Of a stretch of 63,144 nt of DNA, positions 63,103 through 63,144 are shown piece after piece. The notes under the pieces were generated by a model. The model had not been told where the DNA came from. It made no database searches and saw only the letters and a list, made by a program, of their open reading frames with translations. This DNA is from Methylococcales bacterium (GTDB taxonomy: Bacteria; Pseudomonadota; Gammaproteobacteria; Methylococcales; Methylomonadaceae), in the NCBI GenBank assembly GCA_026399075.1, contig JAPLRR010000080.1:1-63144 (forward strand), given 5' to 3'. Position 1 is the stretch's first letter. Each line of letters begins with the position of its first letter. The position numbers and the translations under genes are program-made.

Positions 63103-63144
63103 ATGTCTCGCCACCCAGAACTATACCAATGGATCGACACCGTT
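63103..63144 (+). CDS. Start of a gene cut by the window end, possibly an IS transposase
   Basis: MSRHPELYQWIDTV is read from the ATG at 63103 with GAAGG 9-13 nt ahead. Only 14 codons are in the window. The opening resembles N-termini of some DDE transposases, and the flanking repeats fit a mobile element, but this is too short to name. Confidence 0.4.
   Translation, partial: MSRHPELYQWIDTV

Overview
The window looks like the chromosome of a gammaproteobacterium, most plausibly a methanotroph-like Methylococcales member. This is inferred from gene content: a complete algU-mucA-mucB set with a separate mucD, an H-NS paralogue, PEP-CTERM surface proteins, an exosortase-A-style glycosyltransferase, heme d1 genes, an Entner-Doudoroff set and many short palindromic repeats. 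No methane oxidation gene lies in the window, so the assignment is not proven. Most genes are on the minus strand and many are coupled by 1-8 nt overlaps.

Layout. (1) 0.2-5.8 kb: serC and gyrA, separated by an AT-rich OLD-like ATPase plus Toprim/DUF4276 pair that looks like an inserted defence module. (2) 5.9-13.5 kb: dienelactone hydrolase, LMW phosphatase, a MarR regulator with a clear palindrome over its own promoter, a DUF2024 protein, an anti-anti-sigma/anti-sigma kinase pair, a short-form NAD-glutamate dehydrogenase and a secreted protein. (3) 13.6-24.8 kb: sppA, HAD phosphatase, rluC, rne with a 500 nt leader, mucD, mucB-mucA-algU, nadB. (4) 24.9-27.0 kb: lpxA-like, xerD and ogt. (5) 27.2-35.4 kb: an envelope/polysaccharide run (glycosyltransferases, acyltransferase, UDP-glucose dehydrogenase) joined upstream to a small modification cassette: nucleotidyltransferase, HprK-related kinase and PqqD-like peptide-binding protein, with a Tat-exported protein as candidate substrate. 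A decayed transposase lies between the candidate substrate and the cassette.

(6) 36.1-38.5 kb: N-carbamoylputrescine amidase, H-NS paralogue with a coupled 34-residue membrane peptide, a DUF2914 protein and a 91 bp MITE-like element. (7) 38.8-49.7 kb: a heme d1/cytochrome cd1 region, nirF-D-L-G-H on one side and a cytochrome cd1-family gene, a cytochrome c and nirC on the other. The two halves are separated by two tandem GTPases flanked by 100 bp inverted repeats, a paiB-like gene, a frameshifted PEP-CTERM gene, a chimeric paiB::nirC remnant and a NERD-domain gene. (8) 49.8-57.0 kb: gltA, eda, edd and zwf, interrupted by a RAYT transposase with REP palindromes and a BrnT/BrnA toxin-antitoxin pair. 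(9) 57.4-63.1 kb: small exported proteins, an orphan Phd antitoxin, a PEP-CTERM gene whose signal peptide contains a tetranucleotide tract that puts it out of frame (apparent phase-variable locus), a Sel1-repeat/coiled-coil gene pair, moaA and a repeat-rich tail ending in the first codons of another gene.

The points most worth following are the tetranucleotide tract in the PEP-CTERM gene, the RRE/HprK-like kinase/nucleotidyltransferase cassette with its Tat substrate candidate, the paiB::nirC chimera as a scar of rearrangement in the nir region, the repeat-flanked GTPase pair, and the defence-like insertion between gyrA and serC. No tRNA, rRNA or CRISPR array was recognised.
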